Positions 16,186-25,744 of a stretch of DNA of 64,000 nucleotides are shown here, one piece after another. How positions within the stretch are numbered: position 1 is the first letter of the stretch; each line of letters begins with the position of its first letter. This DNA comes from WHSW01 sp963767285 (GTDB taxonomy: Bacteria; Actinomycetota; Thermoleophilia; Solirubrobacterales; 70-9): contig CAVYDJ010000002.1 in NCBI GenBank assembly GCA_963767285.1, positions 248,001 through 312,000 of the forward strand. The letters are read 5' to 3'. The translations under genes were made by a program, and so were the position numbers. The notes below the pieces were generated by a model. That model was not told where the DNA came from, ran no database searches, and saw only the letters and a list, made by a program, of their open reading frames with translations.

Positions 16186-18543
16186 ATGCAGGTCAGAGGT
16201 TTCGTCATCGCCCTCGTGGCGGGCGTGAGCGCGCTCGCTCCGGCGGCCGCCGCCGCCCATTGGCTCGATCATTCCGGGCCCCCTCCGGTCTCGGTGTCGC
16301 CGCCGTCGTCGAACTTCAACTCCGGCGGGACCGGGGCCGAGTGGGAGCTGATCGAAACAGTCACGACGGGCAACCCGCACACCGACCTCGACTTCTTCAC
16401 CCAGGGCGGCGAGACCTACGCTTCGGTCGGCACCCTCGCGGTGGGTCCGAACGGAGGCGGCCAGACGATCGTCAAGCTGACGAACGGCGGCAACGTGGAT
16501 CCGGAGCTGATCGCCCAGCATCCCTCGGCGAGCTGCATCACCGACCCGAGCGCCGCCACCGGGCTCCAGCACGACGTCGAGGCCTCGCCGAAGGGCAACG
16601 CGATCCTCAACGTCGCCAACCCCTACGCGGTCCGCACCGACACCCAGATCATCCTCGACGCCACCGACGCCGAGGGGCGCTGCCACGACCAGGGCTTGCT
16701 CGGAATCGACAGCGCTCCTCAGGGCGGGCTCGAGATCGTCGACGTCACCGACCCCACGAAGCCGGTCGAGATCGGGCTGACCAGCCACATCGGCGAGGCG
16801 CACACCGTCAACGTCGACCCGAAGCGCCCGCACATCGCCTACGCGGTCACCTCCGACTCGGTCAGCGTGAACGCCGCCGGCGAGCGGGGCAACGAGGCCC
16901 CGGGTTCGCTCGCCCTCGACGGCTTCGAGGTCGTCGACCTCTCCTCGTGCATGAACTTCCCCGCCGGAACGACGGTCGATCAGAAGCGCGCGGCCTGCCG
17001 GCCGCAGGTTTATCGCTACCGCTATCCGAACGTCCAGATGGCGCTCGGGCACACGGTGAAGACCGGCAGCACGGCGCTGTTCGCCTGCCACGAGCTCGAG
17101 ATCTATCCCGACGACAAGCTGACCTGCGGGAGCGGCAACGCGTTGATCGAGCTCGACATGAGCGGCGCCTTCGACGACATGGGCACGCCGACCGATTTCT
17201 CGGACGACAGGCCCCGCGGGACGCCCTTGCCCTGCCAGGTTCGCGCCAGCTCGACGGTTGGGCCGGTCGGGACCGGCGCTTCGGTCACCGACTGCGTCGA
17301 CCGGCCCGGCGGCGGGACCACCGACCTCGACATTCCGAGCTGGATCGCGGCCGGCGCGCCGTCGCTGCAGGGCGTCCAGTGGCTCGGCAGCGTCATCCAC
17401 CAGGGCGGCGGCCCGGGGCAGACGACGCTCCCGCCGCTCGACTCCACCCAGGACGTCGCGTTCAACCACGAGTCCGAGCTGAGCGGCTCGGGCAAGACGC
17501 TGATTGCGACCGACGAGCGCGGTGGCGGCCTCATCGCGCCGGGCGCCGCCTGCGATCCGTCGGGCGTCAACATCCGCGGCAACGGTGGCGTCCACTTCTA
17601 CGACCCGGCGAAGCTGACCACCTCGGCGACAACACCGACGCCCGACCAGGCCCACGAGGCCTACAAGAAGACCCCCGACGGCAAGCCGGCGGTCTACCGG
17701 GCGCCGATCCGCACCCAGCCGCAGGGCGCGTTCTGCACCGCGCACGTCTTCCAGCAGATCCCGGGCGAGAACCGGATCTTCATGGGCTGGTACTCGCAGG
17801 GCACCCAGGTACTCGACTTCGTTGAGAACGGAGACGGGACGATCCGCTTCGCCGAGGCGGGCTACTTCATTCCCGAGAACGCCGACACCTGGGTCTCGCA
17901 CGTATTCAAGACCGAGCAGAACCCGGACGGCTCGACCACCTACTACGGGGCCACCGGCGACTTCATCCTCGCCGGGGTCGGTCGCAACTCGATCGACATC
18001 TGGAAGGTGACGCTGCCGCCGGCGCCGAAGTCGGGGCCGTTCGCCCCCGCCGACAGCGGTGGCGGCAGCGGTGGTGGCGGCGCCGGTGGTGGCGGCGGCG
18101 ATGGCGATGGCGGCGGCCCGGGCGGCGACGATGTTGCCGGCGCCTGTGCCCAGACCCTGCGCGGCACCAAGCAGGCGGATTCGCTGCTCGGCAGCATCGC
18201 CGGCGACCGGATCAACGGCAAGGGTGGCGACGATCAGCTGAAGGGCCGGGCCGGCGACGACTGCATCCGCGGCGGCGGCGGAGCGGACGACCTCCGCGGC
18301 GGCGCAATGGACGACCGGCTCAACGGCGGCCGTGGGGCGGACTCGCTGAAGGGCGGCGGCGGCAACGACAACGTCCGCGATCGCAGCGGCGGCGAGGACC
18401 GCGTCGGGGGCGGGGGCGGCGATGACCGCCTGCGCTCCGACCGCGGTGGCGCCGACCTCGTCCTCTGCGGCCCGGGGGACGACCGGGCGACCGTCGACGA
18501 CCGCGACAAGACCCGCGGCTGCGAGCGGGTCAAGGAACGCTGA
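16186..18543 (+). CDS. Exported LVIVD-repeat-like protein with C-terminal calcium-binding (RTX-type) repeats
   Basis: A 785-residue secreted protein of unknown role. ATG 16186 has the ribosome site GGGAGG six bases upstream and starts a signal peptide (MQVRGFVIALVAGVSALAPA). Residues 30 to about 620 resemble LVIVD-type beta-propellers (GLEIVDVTDPTKPVEIGLT; GEAHTVNVDP). A glycine-rich linker (about 625-645) is followed by roughly ten nonapeptide repeats of the GGxGxDxLxG type to the end, which bind calcium and help folding outside the cell. Paired cysteines suggest disulfides. TAGCTT at 16142 is a plausible -10 box. No type I secretion genes are nearby, so export is probably by Sec. Confidence 0.78.
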   Translation: MQVRGFVIALVAGVSALAPAAAAAHWLDHSGPPPVSVSPPSSNFNSGGTGAEWELIETVTTGNPHTDLDFFTQGGETYASVGTLAVGPNGGGQTIVKLTNGGNVDPELIAQHPSASCITDPSAATGLQHDVEASPKGNAILNVANPYAVRTDTQIILDATDAEGRCHDQGLLGIDSAPQGGLEIVDVTDPTKPVEIGLTSHIGEAHTVNVDPKRPHIAYAVTSDSVSVNAAGERGNEAPGSLALDGFEVVDLSSCMNFPAGTTVDQKRAACRPQVYRYRYPNVQMALGHTVKTGSTALFACHELEIYPDDKLTCGSGNALIELDMSGAFDDMGTPTDFSDDRPRGTPLPCQVRASSTVGPVGTGASVTDCVDRPGGGTTDLDIPSWIAAGAPSLQGVQWLGSVIHQGGGPGQTTLPPLDSTQDVAFNHESELSGSGKTLIATDERGGGLIAPGAACDPSGVNIRGNGGVHFYDPAKLTTSATTPTPDQAHEAYKKTPDGKPAVYRAPIRTQPQGAFCTAHVFQQIPGENRIFMGWYSQGTQVLDFVENGDGTIRFAEAGYFIPENADTWVSHVFKTEQNPDGSTTYYGATGDFILAGVGRNSIDIWKVTLPPAPKSGPFAPADSGGGSGGGGAGGGGGDGDGGGPGGDDVAGACAQTLRGTKQADSLLGSIAGDRINGKGGDDQLKGRAGDDCIRGGGGADDLRGGAMDDRLNGGRGADSLKGGGGNDNVRDRSGGEDRVGGGGGDDRLRSDRGGADLVLCGPGDDRATVDDRDKTRGCERVKER

Positions 18544-18580
18544 GCACTCGCTCAGAGGCGCGATCTCGGCAGCGGTTCGT

Positions 18581-18586
18581 TAGGCT
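18581..18586 (+). promoter_or_regulatory. Putative -10 box of the transhydrogenase operon
   Basis: TAGGCT lies 39 bases before the ATG at 18626; no clear -35 box or Shine-Dalgarno sequence is visible. Confidence 0.4.
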
Positions 18587-18625
18587 GCCCCGGCTCTGGG
18601 GCGTGCCTGCCACGCCTCCTACTGG

Positions 18626-19735
18626 ATGAAGATCGGGGTTCCGAAAGAAACTGCGCCGTCCGAGCGCCGCGTGGCGCTGATCCCGCCCGTGGTCGCGTCG
18701 CTGACCGACCAGGGCGCCGGCGTCGTGGTCGAGGCCGGGGCCGGCGAGGAATCCGGCCATCCCGACTCCGAGTACACCGAGGCCGGCGCGGAGATCGGCG
18801 ATCCCTGGGGGGCCGAGGTCGTCGTCCACGTCGCCGTTCCCACGACCGAAGAGATCAGCAAGCTGAAGCAGGGGCAGGTCCTGGTCGGCCACCTTGCGCC
18901 GCTGACCTCGGCCGAGACCAACAAGGCGCTGGCCGCCGCGGGCGTGACCAGCTTCGCGATGGAGGCGATCCCGCGGATCACCCGCGCCCAGGCGATGGAC
19001 GCGCTCTCCTCGCAGGCGAACGTCGCCGGCTACGCCGCGACCCTGCTCGCCGCCCGCGAGGCCGGCCGGTTCTTCCCGATGATGACCACGGCCGCGGGCA
19101 CCGTCGCGCCCGCGAAGGTGCTGGTGCTCGGCGCGGGCGTCGCCGGGCTGCAGGCGATCGCGACCGCCAAGCGCCTTGGCGCGGTGGTCACGGGCTTCGA
19201 CATCCGCCGCGCCGCCTGGGAGCAGATCGGCTCGCTCGGCGGCCGCGCGCTGGAGCTCGACTTCATCCCCGACGCCGAGGACGAGGGCGGCTACGCCCGT
19301 CCCCTGACCGACGAGGAGAACGAGCAGGTCCGCGAGGCGCTGGCCGAGAACGCGGCCAAGCAGGACGTGATCATCACCACCGCTCAGATTCCGGGCCGCA
19401 AGGCGCCCATCCTGATCACCGCGCAGGGCGTGGCCAACATGGCTCCGGGCTCGGTCATCATCGACCTCGCGGGCGACTCGGGCGGCAACTGCGAGCTCAC
19501 GAAGGGCGGCGAGACGGTGGTCTCCGGCAACGGGGTCAAGGTGATCTCCCCGGTCAACCTTCCCTCGGACATGGCGGCGCACGCCTCCCAGCTCTACGCG
19601 AAGAACATCGAGAACCTGCTCGGGCTCCTGCTCGACGAGGAGGGCAACCTGACCGTGAACTTCGACGACGAGGTGGTCGCGGGCGCCTGCCTGACCCACG
19701 AGGGCGAGATCAAGAACGAGAGGGCAGCGCAGTAA
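18626..19735 (+). CDS. pntAA: NAD(P) transhydrogenase subunit alpha, NAD-binding part
   Basis: Peripheral domain I of the proton-translocating transhydrogenase, which passes hydride from NADH to NADP+ using the proton gradient. The 369-residue product opens with the canonical KIGVPKETAPSERRVALIP and has the alanine dehydrogenase/PNT fold. The NAD motif is VLGAGVAGLQAIATAKRLGA near 170, then the RRAAWEQ segment. In many bacteria the alpha subunit is split, as here, with the membrane part encoded by the next gene. The stop TAA overlaps the ATG of the next gene by one base. Confidence 0.93.
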   Translation: MKIGVPKETAPSERRVALIPPVVASLTDQGAGVVVEAGAGEESGHPDSEYTEAGAEIGDPWGAEVVVHVAVPTTEEISKLKQGQVLVGHLAPLTSAETNKALAAAGVTSFAMEAIPRITRAQAMDALSSQANVAGYAATLLAAREAGRFFPMMTTAAGTVAPAKVLVLGAGVAGLQAIATAKRLGAVVTGFDIRRAAWEQIGSLGGRALELDFIPDAEDEGGYARPLTDEENEQVREALAENAAKQDVIITTAQIPGRKAPILITAQGVANMAPGSVIIDLAGDSGGNCELTKGGETVVSGNGVKVISPVNLPSDMAAHASQLYAKNIENLLGLLLDEEGNLTVNFDDEVVAGACLTHEGEIKNERAAQ

Positions 19736-20082
19736 TGGATCTTGTGACCGAGCTCGTCATCTTCGTGCTCGCCGCGTTCGTCGGCTTCGCGGTGATCTCG
19801 AAGGTCCCCACGACCCTCCACACGCCGTTGATGAGCCAGACCAACGCGATCCACGGGATCGTGATGCTGGGCGGGCTGATCGTCGCCGGGGTCGCCGACG
19901 GGTTCCTCGAGCAGCTGATCGGCTTCATCGCGATCGCCTTCGGCGCCATCAACATCGTCGGCGGCTTCATGGTCACCGACCGGATGCTGGGCATGTTCGT
20001 GCGCAAGCCGAAAAAATCTCCTGACACGTCCTCGGCTTCGCCTCCGGGCGGGTCAGGGTCGGCTGAGGGACCGGCATCGTGA
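19735..20082 (+). CDS. pntAB: NAD(P) transhydrogenase subunit alpha, membrane part
   Basis: Short membrane subunit of 115 residues with three hydrophobic helices (about 4-20, 45-60, 62-82) corresponding to the C-terminal membrane region of fused PntA. The segment KVPTTLHTPLMSQTNAIHGI is the family hallmark. The C-terminal 20 residues are a serine/proline/glycine tail. It sits between the NAD-binding and NADP-binding subunit genes and overlaps both (by one and four bases), so the three proteins are almost certainly made together. Confidence 0.92.
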   Translation: MDLVTELVIFVLAAFVGFAVISKVPTTLHTPLMSQTNAIHGIVMLGGLIVAGVADGFLEQLIGFIAIAFGAINIVGGFMVTDRMLGMFVRKPKKSPDTSSASPPGGSGSAEGPAS

Positions 20083-21488
20083 GTCTCGCCGTGCTCGAGC
20101 CGGGCGGGGACGCGACCGTCCTCCTCTACACGCTCTCGTTCTCGCTGTTCATCTACGGCCTGATGCAGGGCACGCACCCGCGGACGGCCAAGAACGGCAA
20201 CCTGATCGCCGCCGGCGGGATGGCGATCGCCGTGATCACCACCCTGCTGCTCGACGGGCTCGGCAACTGGGGCGTGATCATCGGCGGCCTCGCGGTCGGC
20301 ACCGCGGTCGGCGTGGTGGCCTCGCTGCGCGTCCAGATGACCGAGATGCCGCAGATGGTCGCCCTCTACAACGGGGTCGGCGGCGGCGCCGTGGCGCTGA
20401 TCGCCTGGTCGGAGTTCCGCCACGCGCCGCTCGACGTCCCGCTCGACCAGCTGGTCCCGGTGCTGTTCGCCGCGGTGATCGGCTCGGTTTCCTTCTGGGG
20501 CTCGAACATCGCCTTCGCGAAGCTCCAGGACCTGATCCCGACCCGGCCGCTGGCGATCCCCGGTCAGCAGGTGATCAACGCACTGCTTCTCGTCGGGGTA
20601 CTCGTCGCCTGCATCGTCCTGGTCATCAACGCCGACGACCTGAGCGGCTACGAGGGCCTGTTCATCGCCGTCCTGGTCGCGGCTGCGCTGCTCGGCAACC
20701 TCGTCGTGCTGCCGATCGGGGGGGCCGACATGCCGGTGGTGATCTCGCTGCTGAACGCGGCCACCGGTCTCTCCGCGGCCGCCGCCGGGTTCTCGCTCGA
20801 CAACGTCGCGCTCATCGTCGCCGGGACCCTGGTCGGCTCCTCGGGAACGATCCTGACGATGGAGATGGCGACGGCGATGAACCGCTCGGTGGCCAACATC
20901 CTGTTCTCGGGCTTCGGCGGGGCCCCGGCGGCGGGGGCGGCCTCCGGCGAGGAACGCCCGCACGTTTCGATCGGCGCGCAGGACGCGGCGATCAAGCTCG
21001 CCTACGCCGACTCGGTGGTGATCGTCCCCGGCTACGGGCTCGCGGTTGCCCAGGCCCAGCACGCGGTCAAGGAGATGGCCGACCAGCTCGAAAAGCGCGG
21101 CGTCGACGTCAACTACGCGATCCACCCGGTCGCCGGGCGGATGCCGGGGCACATGAACGTGCTGCTCGCCGAGGCCGACGTCCCGTACGAGAAGCTGCGC
21201 GAGATGGAGGACATCAATCCTGAGATGCCGCGCACCGATGTCGCCGTCGTCATCGGCGCCAACGACGTCACCAACCCCGCCGCCAAGAACGACCCCGATT
21301 CGCCGATCGCCGGGATGCCGATCATCGAGGTCTCCGAGGCCCAGCAGGTGATCGTGATCAAGCGCTCGCTTTCACCAGGTTTTGCAGGCATTGACAACGA
21401 CTTGTTCTACGAGCCGAATTCGTCCATGCTGTTCGATGACGCGAAGAAGGCGGCGTCGGAAATCGCCGCCGAGATCGAGAATCTTTAG
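20079..21488 (+). CDS. pntB: NAD(P) transhydrogenase subunit beta
   Basis: Membrane and NADP-binding subunit, 469 residues. The first 260 residues hold about eight or nine helices forming the proton channel with PntAB. The C-terminal domain III carries the NADP fold: VVIVPGYGLAVAQAQHAV and MPGHMNVLLAEADVPYEKL, then VIGANDVTNPAA. The GTG start makes a GTGA overlap with pntAB. The enzyme supplies NADPH, and in an F420-using actinobacterium could also feed reductive biosynthesis and redox defence. Confidence 0.93.
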   Translation: MSLAVLEPGGDATVLLYTLSFSLFIYGLMQGTHPRTAKNGNLIAAGGMAIAVITTLLLDGLGNWGVIIGGLAVGTAVGVVASLRVQMTEMPQMVALYNGVGGGAVALIAWSEFRHAPLDVPLDQLVPVLFAAVIGSVSFWGSNIAFAKLQDLIPTRPLAIPGQQVINALLLVGVLVACIVLVINADDLSGYEGLFIAVLVAAALLGNLVVLPIGGADMPVVISLLNAATGLSAAAAGFSLDNVALIVAGTLVGSSGTILTMEMATAMNRSVANILFSGFGGAPAAGAASGEERPHVSIGAQDAAIKLAYADSVVIVPGYGLAVAQAQHAVKEMADQLEKRGVDVNYAIHPVAGRMPGHMNVLLAEADVPYEKLREMEDINPEMPRTDVAVVIGANDVTNPAAKNDPDSPIAGMPIIEVSEAQQVIVIKRSLSPGFAGIDNDLFYEPNSSMLFDDAKKAASEIAAEIENL

Positions 21489-21504
21489 CTTGAGGAGGAG
21501 TCAG

Positions 21505-21912
21505 ATGGGCGGACGGCGGGTGCGGATAATGGTCGGGGTAATCGTCACCGTGTTGGCGCTGGGCACCGGCACGGCAATGGCGGCGAAGATCTTCTACGCG
21601 GCAACCAACGGCAAGGCGTCGCTCGGGTTCGTGCTCAACACGAGCAAGGGCAAGATCGTCGACTTCTCGTTCGAGGGACTGAAGTGCAGTGACGCCGGCC
21701 GTCTGAGCGGCGGCCTCCCCGATGCCGTCAAGGTCAAGAGCGACCGCTCGTTCAAGACCGAGCAGTCGATCGTGACGAACGAGGGCGTTTCGATCGTCGT
21801 GAAGTTCAAGGGCACCGTTGCCAGGGACAACTCCGAGGTGCGGGGCAAGCTGAACTTCAGCGGCGACTGCAGGAGCAAGGGGTCGTTCACCGCGGTCCCG
21901 CCGGCGGGCTAG
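21505..21912 (+). CDS. Small exported protein of unknown function
   Basis: A 135-residue protein that I do not recognise. The ATG at 21505 has a strong ribosome site (GAGGAGGAG just upstream), which rules out the earlier in-frame start at 21382 inside pntB. It starts with a basic signal peptide (MGGRRVRIMVGVIVTVLALGTGTAMA). The mature part of about 105 residues is predicted beta-rich, with two cysteines (KCSDAG and DCRSKG) that could form one disulfide. It lies 16 bases after pntB and may be co-transcribed with it, but nothing links it to transhydrogenase function. Confidence 0.7.
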   Translation: MGGRRVRIMVGVIVTVLALGTGTAMAAKIFYAATNGKASLGFVLNTSKGKIVDFSFEGLKCSDAGRLSGGLPDAVKVKSDRSFKTEQSIVTNEGVSIVVKFKGTVARDNSEVRGKLNFSGDCRSKGSFTAVPPAG

Positions 21913-21947
21913 CGCAACTCCGGCGCACGGAATAGGTTTCCCTCCCA

Positions 21948-21966
21948 GAGCGGCTGGACGCCGCTC
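21948..21966 (+). repeat. Hairpin directly before the ribosome site of the giant repeat gene
   Basis: GAGCGGC-TGGAC-GCCGCTC is a perfect 7-bp inverted repeat ending one base before the ribosome site GGGGAGGAG (21967-21975) and 14 bases before GTG 21980. In the transcript it would stack against the ribosome site. A TAGGTT at 21933 upstream may be the -10 box. Confidence 0.45.
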
Positions 21967-21979
21967 GGGGAGGAGCCAG

Positions 21980-24900
21980 GTGAGTCGGACGTCAGGCAGG
22001 TGTGGAGTGCTGAAAGGGCTCGTGGCCGCTGCCGCGGTCTCGCTGGCCTGCGCGGCGAGCGCCGGGGCGACCACGATCACCGTCGACACCGACGACGACG
22101 ACGGCACGGCGGGCGACTGCGAGCTGCGCGAGGCACTCGACGCGGCCGCTACCGACACGATGCAGGACACCTGCCCCGCGGGCCAGCCGGCCCCGACCAG
22201 GGATGTCATCCAGTTCGACATCGGGCTGGACGACTCGATTCAAACGATCACGCTGTCGCTGGCGGAGGGCAACCTGCCGCCGGTCAACAACGGCCCGCTG
22301 GAGATCGACGGCCGCAACGGCGCGGCGATGACCGCTTCGTTCCCGCGCGTCGAGATCGACGCCACGAACGCGCCGGGGGCCGGCTTGGTGCTCAGCGTCG
22401 GCGCCGACGGCAGCTTCGTCCATCACCTCGCGGTCTACGACGCCCAGAGCGACGGGATCCGCATCCAGAACGACGACAACCTGCTGTCGAACCTCGTGGT
22501 CGGAATCGACCTCGCCGGTGTCGACCACGGCAACGCCAGCGACGGGATCGAAGTGCGCGGGGCCGACAACACGATCGCCAGCAGCGTGATCTCCGGCAAC
22601 GCCGGCAACGGCATCGGCATTGCCGACGACAACCAGTTCAGTCCCACGACCGGGACGACGATCACCGGCAACAAGATCGGCACCGGACCGGGCGGGACCG
22701 CCGGCGAGGACAACGACACCGACGGGATCGCGATCACCGGCGGCAACACCGGGGTCGTCGACGACACCGTGATCGGCGGGACGACCGACCCGACGCCCGG
22801 GGGCGTCTGCGATGGCGACTGCAACCTGATCTCCGGTAACGGCGACGACGGGATCGACGTCCGCGGCCCCGGGTCTGCGGCGGTTCAGGGCCTCGTGATC
22901 CGTGGCAACCACGTCGGCACCAACGCTGCCGGCTCAGGAGCGGTGGCGAACGGCGACGAGGGCGTAACCATTGGCGGCGCCGTTGCGGGCGCCATCACTC
23001 GCAGCAACCTGATCTCCGGCAACACGGACAACGGCCTGCAGGTGTCGGGATCCGGCGGGGGGTCGGAAACCGTCGGCCCGAACGGCATGACCGTCGCGGG
23101 GAACGTGATCGGCGTGAACCGCGCCGGGGTCGCAGCGCTCGCCAACGGCGGCGCCGGAATCGACTGGGAGTCGACCCTTGCCCCGCCCGACGATCAGCCG
23201 ATCACAAACAACACGATCGGCGGCACCGCCGACCCGACCCCCGGCGGAGCCTGTGACGGCGACTGCAACCTGGTGTCCGGCAACCTCGGCAACGGGATCC
23301 TGCTGCTCGGCAAGGTCGACGGCACACAGGTGCTCGGCAACTACGTCGGCACCGATCTCGCCGGAACCACGGCGCTCGCCAACGGCCAGGACGGCGTCGT
23401 GCTCTCAAAGGTGACCAACACGACGCTGGGTTCGCCGGCGGCACCGAACCTGATCTCCGGCAACGCGCAGAACGGGGTCGAGCTGATCGACAAGGACTCG
23501 GCCGGGAACGTTGTGCAGTCGAACCGGATCGGCCTCTCGGCCAACAACGTGCCCGCGCTCGGCAACGGCCAGAACGGCGTGTTCGCCACCGTCGGGGCGG
23601 CCGGCACGACGGTCGGCGGGACAGCGGCGGGCACCGGGAACACGATCGCCAACAACGCTCTGTCGGGGGTCCGGGTCAATGGCGGCGGCCCGCCGTTCCC
23701 GAGCATCCCGGTCATCGGCAACTCGATCCGCGACAACGGCGACCTCGGGATCGACCTGATGCCCAACGGCCTCATCACGGGCGTGACGGCCAACGACGGG
23801 CTCGGCGACCCCGACACCGGCGGCAACGGCCTGCAGAACTTCCCCGTCCTGACCGCCGTGGCGGCCCTCGGTGGGTCGACCTTCGTCGTCGGCAGCCTTG
23901 ACTCCACCGCGTCGACGACGTACCGGATCGAGGTCTACTCGAACGGCGCGGCCGATCCGTCGGGCAACGGCGAGGGCGCGCAGCTGGACGGGAGCTTCCA
24001 GGTGACGACCGACGCAACCGGCCACGCCGCTTTCGTCAACGAGACCCCCGGCACCACCGCGTTCACCAGGCTCGCGACCGCGACCGCGACCGAGATCGAC
24101 GGCTCCGGGAACCCGGTGCGGACCTCGGAGTTCGCGACGACGATCCCCGAGGGCTGCGACTTCGTCGGCACGGGCGCCGACGACGACCTGACCGGCACGG
24201 CGGCGGACGAGGTGCTCTGCGGGTTCGCGGGTGACGACACGATCACGGGTGGCGGTGGCGACGACGTGATCATCGGTGGTGGCGGCACTGACACGACGAG
24301 CTACGCCGGCGCCGGGGCCGGAGTGACCGTCGACCTTCAGACGGGCACGGCAACGGGCGGCGCCGGGAGCGACATCGTTCGTGAGGTCGAGAGCGCCGTC
24401 GGTTCCGACTTCGCCGACCAGCTCACCGCGGTCGCCGGAGGGAGCGGGCTGATCGGTCAAGGCGGCGCCGACACCCTGACCGGCGGCGCCGGAGCGGACA
24501 CGCTCGAAGGGGATGAGGGCAACGACACACTGACGGGCGCCGAGGGTGACGACACCCTCACGAGTGGCGGCGGCGATGACGCGGCGGCGGGCGGTTCGGG
24601 CAACGACAGTCTGTTCGGCGCCGGCGGGAACGACTCGCTCACGGGCGACGGCGGTAACGACAGGGTTGACGGCGACGATGGCGACGACACGCTGCTGGGT
24701 TCCGCCGGGGCCGACACCGTCTCGGGTTACGGTGGCGCCGACACGGGCAGCGGCGGGGACGGAAACGACAGCCTGTTCGGCGCCGCCGGCAACGACTCGC
24801 TCACCGGTGACGGCGGCAACGACACGGTCGACGGTGACGATGGCAACGACGCTCTGACCGGTTCCGCGGGCGCCGACCAGGTGCTCGGCCGCGGGGGGGA

Positions 24901-25744
24901 CGACGTCGAAACCGGTGGCGACGGCGATGACACGGTCGCGGGCTACGGGGGCAACGACGCGGGCGACGGCGGAGCCGGAAACGACACGATGACCGGTGAC
25001 GACGGTGACGATGCGCTGACCGGCGTGGACGGAGACGACACTGTTGCCGGCGGGACGGGGAGGGACTCGGCCGATGGTGGCGCTGGAATCGACCAGCTGA
25101 GCGGCGACGACGGCGACGACACGCTGATCGGCGGCGGCGGCGCGGACAACCTGCTCGGCGGCGCCGGGGTGGACACGGCGAGCGGTGGTGACGACAACGA
25201 CACGGTGGACGGGGGCACGGGCTCGGCGTCGACGCTCGACGGTGGCGCGGGGAACGACAACGTGACCGGCGCCGAGGGCGCCGACGACATCGACGGCGGC
25301 GACGGCGACGACACGCTCAACGGACTGGATGGCGACGACGCTTTGGACGGCGGTATCGGCAACGACACGCTGGACGGCGGCTCCGGCAACGACGGCGCCG
25401 ACGGTGACGACGGCGACGACACGATCTTCGGTCAGTCCGGTGACGACGACGTGACCGGGGGCGCCGGCGACGACACCGTCAAGTCTCATGGCGGGCGCGA
25501 CGAGGCTGAGGGCGGTGGCGGCGACGACACGGTCACGGCCGGGGGCGGCGACAAGGACGAGGCCCGCGGTCAGGGCGGCAAGGACACCGTCAAGGGCGGC
25601 GGCGGCGACAAGGACGACGTCCGCGGCGGCGGCGGCAAGGACAAGCTCGAGGGCGGCGGCGGGAAGAAGGACGAGTGCGACGGCGGCGGCGGCAAGGACG
25701 AGAAGCCGGCGCCCGGGTGCGAGATCGAGAACTCGATTCCCTAG
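21980..25744 (+). CDS. Large exported CSLREA/beta-helix protein with calcium-binding (RTX-type) repeats
   Basis: A 1254-residue secreted protein. GTG 21980 has the ribosome site GGGGAGGAG and starts a signal peptide (to about 30, ACAASAGA). It opens with a CSLREA-type segment (TITVDTDDDDGTAGDCELREAL). Next, about 60-640 holds parallel beta-helix rungs with repeated NLISGN and NxIGxxxxG units. Two near-identical copies of a TADPTPGGxCDGDCNLxSGN unit lie at about 275 and 420. From about 726 to the end come some 50 GGxGxDxLxG calcium-binding repeats that grade into a lysine-rich GGGGKD tail. It is probably a cell-surface or matrix protein; adhesion is a guess. Its stop overlaps the convergent next gene within CTAG. 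Confidence 0.82.
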   Translation: MSRTSGRCGVLKGLVAAAAVSLACAASAGATTITVDTDDDDGTAGDCELREALDAAATDTMQDTCPAGQPAPTRDVIQFDIGLDDSIQTITLSLAEGNLPPVNNGPLEIDGRNGAAMTASFPRVEIDATNAPGAGLVLSVGADGSFVHHLAVYDAQSDGIRIQNDDNLLSNLVVGIDLAGVDHGNASDGIEVRGADNTIASSVISGNAGNGIGIADDNQFSPTTGTTITGNKIGTGPGGTAGEDNDTDGIAITGGNTGVVDDTVIGGTTDPTPGGVCDGDCNLISGNGDDGIDVRGPGSAAVQGLVIRGNHVGTNAAGSGAVANGDEGVTIGGAVAGAITRSNLISGNTDNGLQVSGSGGGSETVGPNGMTVAGNVIGVNRAGVAALANGGAGIDWESTLAPPDDQPITNNTIGGTADPTPGGACDGDCNLVSGNLGNGILLLGKVDGTQVLGNYVGTDLAGTTALANGQDGVVLSKVTNTTLGSPAAPNLISGNAQNGVELIDKDSAGNVVQSNRIGLSANNVPALGNGQNGVFATVGAAGTTVGGTAAGTGNTIANNALSGVRVNGGGPPFPSIPVIGNSIRDNGDLGIDLMPNGLITGVTANDGLGDPDTGGNGLQNFPVLTAVAALGGSTFVVGSLDSTASTTYRIEVYSNGAADPSGNGEGAQLDGSFQVTTDATGHAAFVNETPGTTAFTRLATATATEIDGSGNPVRTSEFATTIPEGCDFVGTGADDDLTGTAADEVLCGFAGDDTITGGGGDDVIIGGGGTDTTSYAGAGAGVTVDLQTGTATGGAGSDIVREVESAVGSDFADQLTAVAGGSGLIGQGGADTLTGGAGADTLEGDEGNDTLTGAEGDDTLTSGGGDDAAAGGSGNDSLFGAGGNDSLTGDGGNDRVDGDDGDDTLLGSAGADTVSGYGGADTGSGGDGNDSLFGAAGNDSLTGDGGNDTVDGDDGNDALTGSAGADQVLGRGGDDVETGGDGDDTVAGYGGNDAGDGGAGNDTMTGDDGDDALTGVDGDDTVAGGTGRDSADGGAGIDQLSGDDGDDTLIGGGGADNLLGGAGVDTASGGDDNDTVDGGTGSASTLDGGAGNDNVTGAEGADDIDGGDGDDTLNGLDGDDALDGGIGNDTLDGGSGNDGADGDDGDDTIFGQSGDDDVTGGAGDDTVKSHGGRDEAEGGGGDDTVTAGGGDKDEARGQGGKDTVKGGGGDKDDVRGGGGKDKLEGGGGKKDECDGGGGKDEKPAPGCEIENSIP

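Noticed and set aside
24170..25740. Repetitive DNA considered as a CRISPR array or tandem satellite
   Set aside because: The periodicity is that of nonapeptide codons within one open frame; there are no identical direct repeats with unique spacers.
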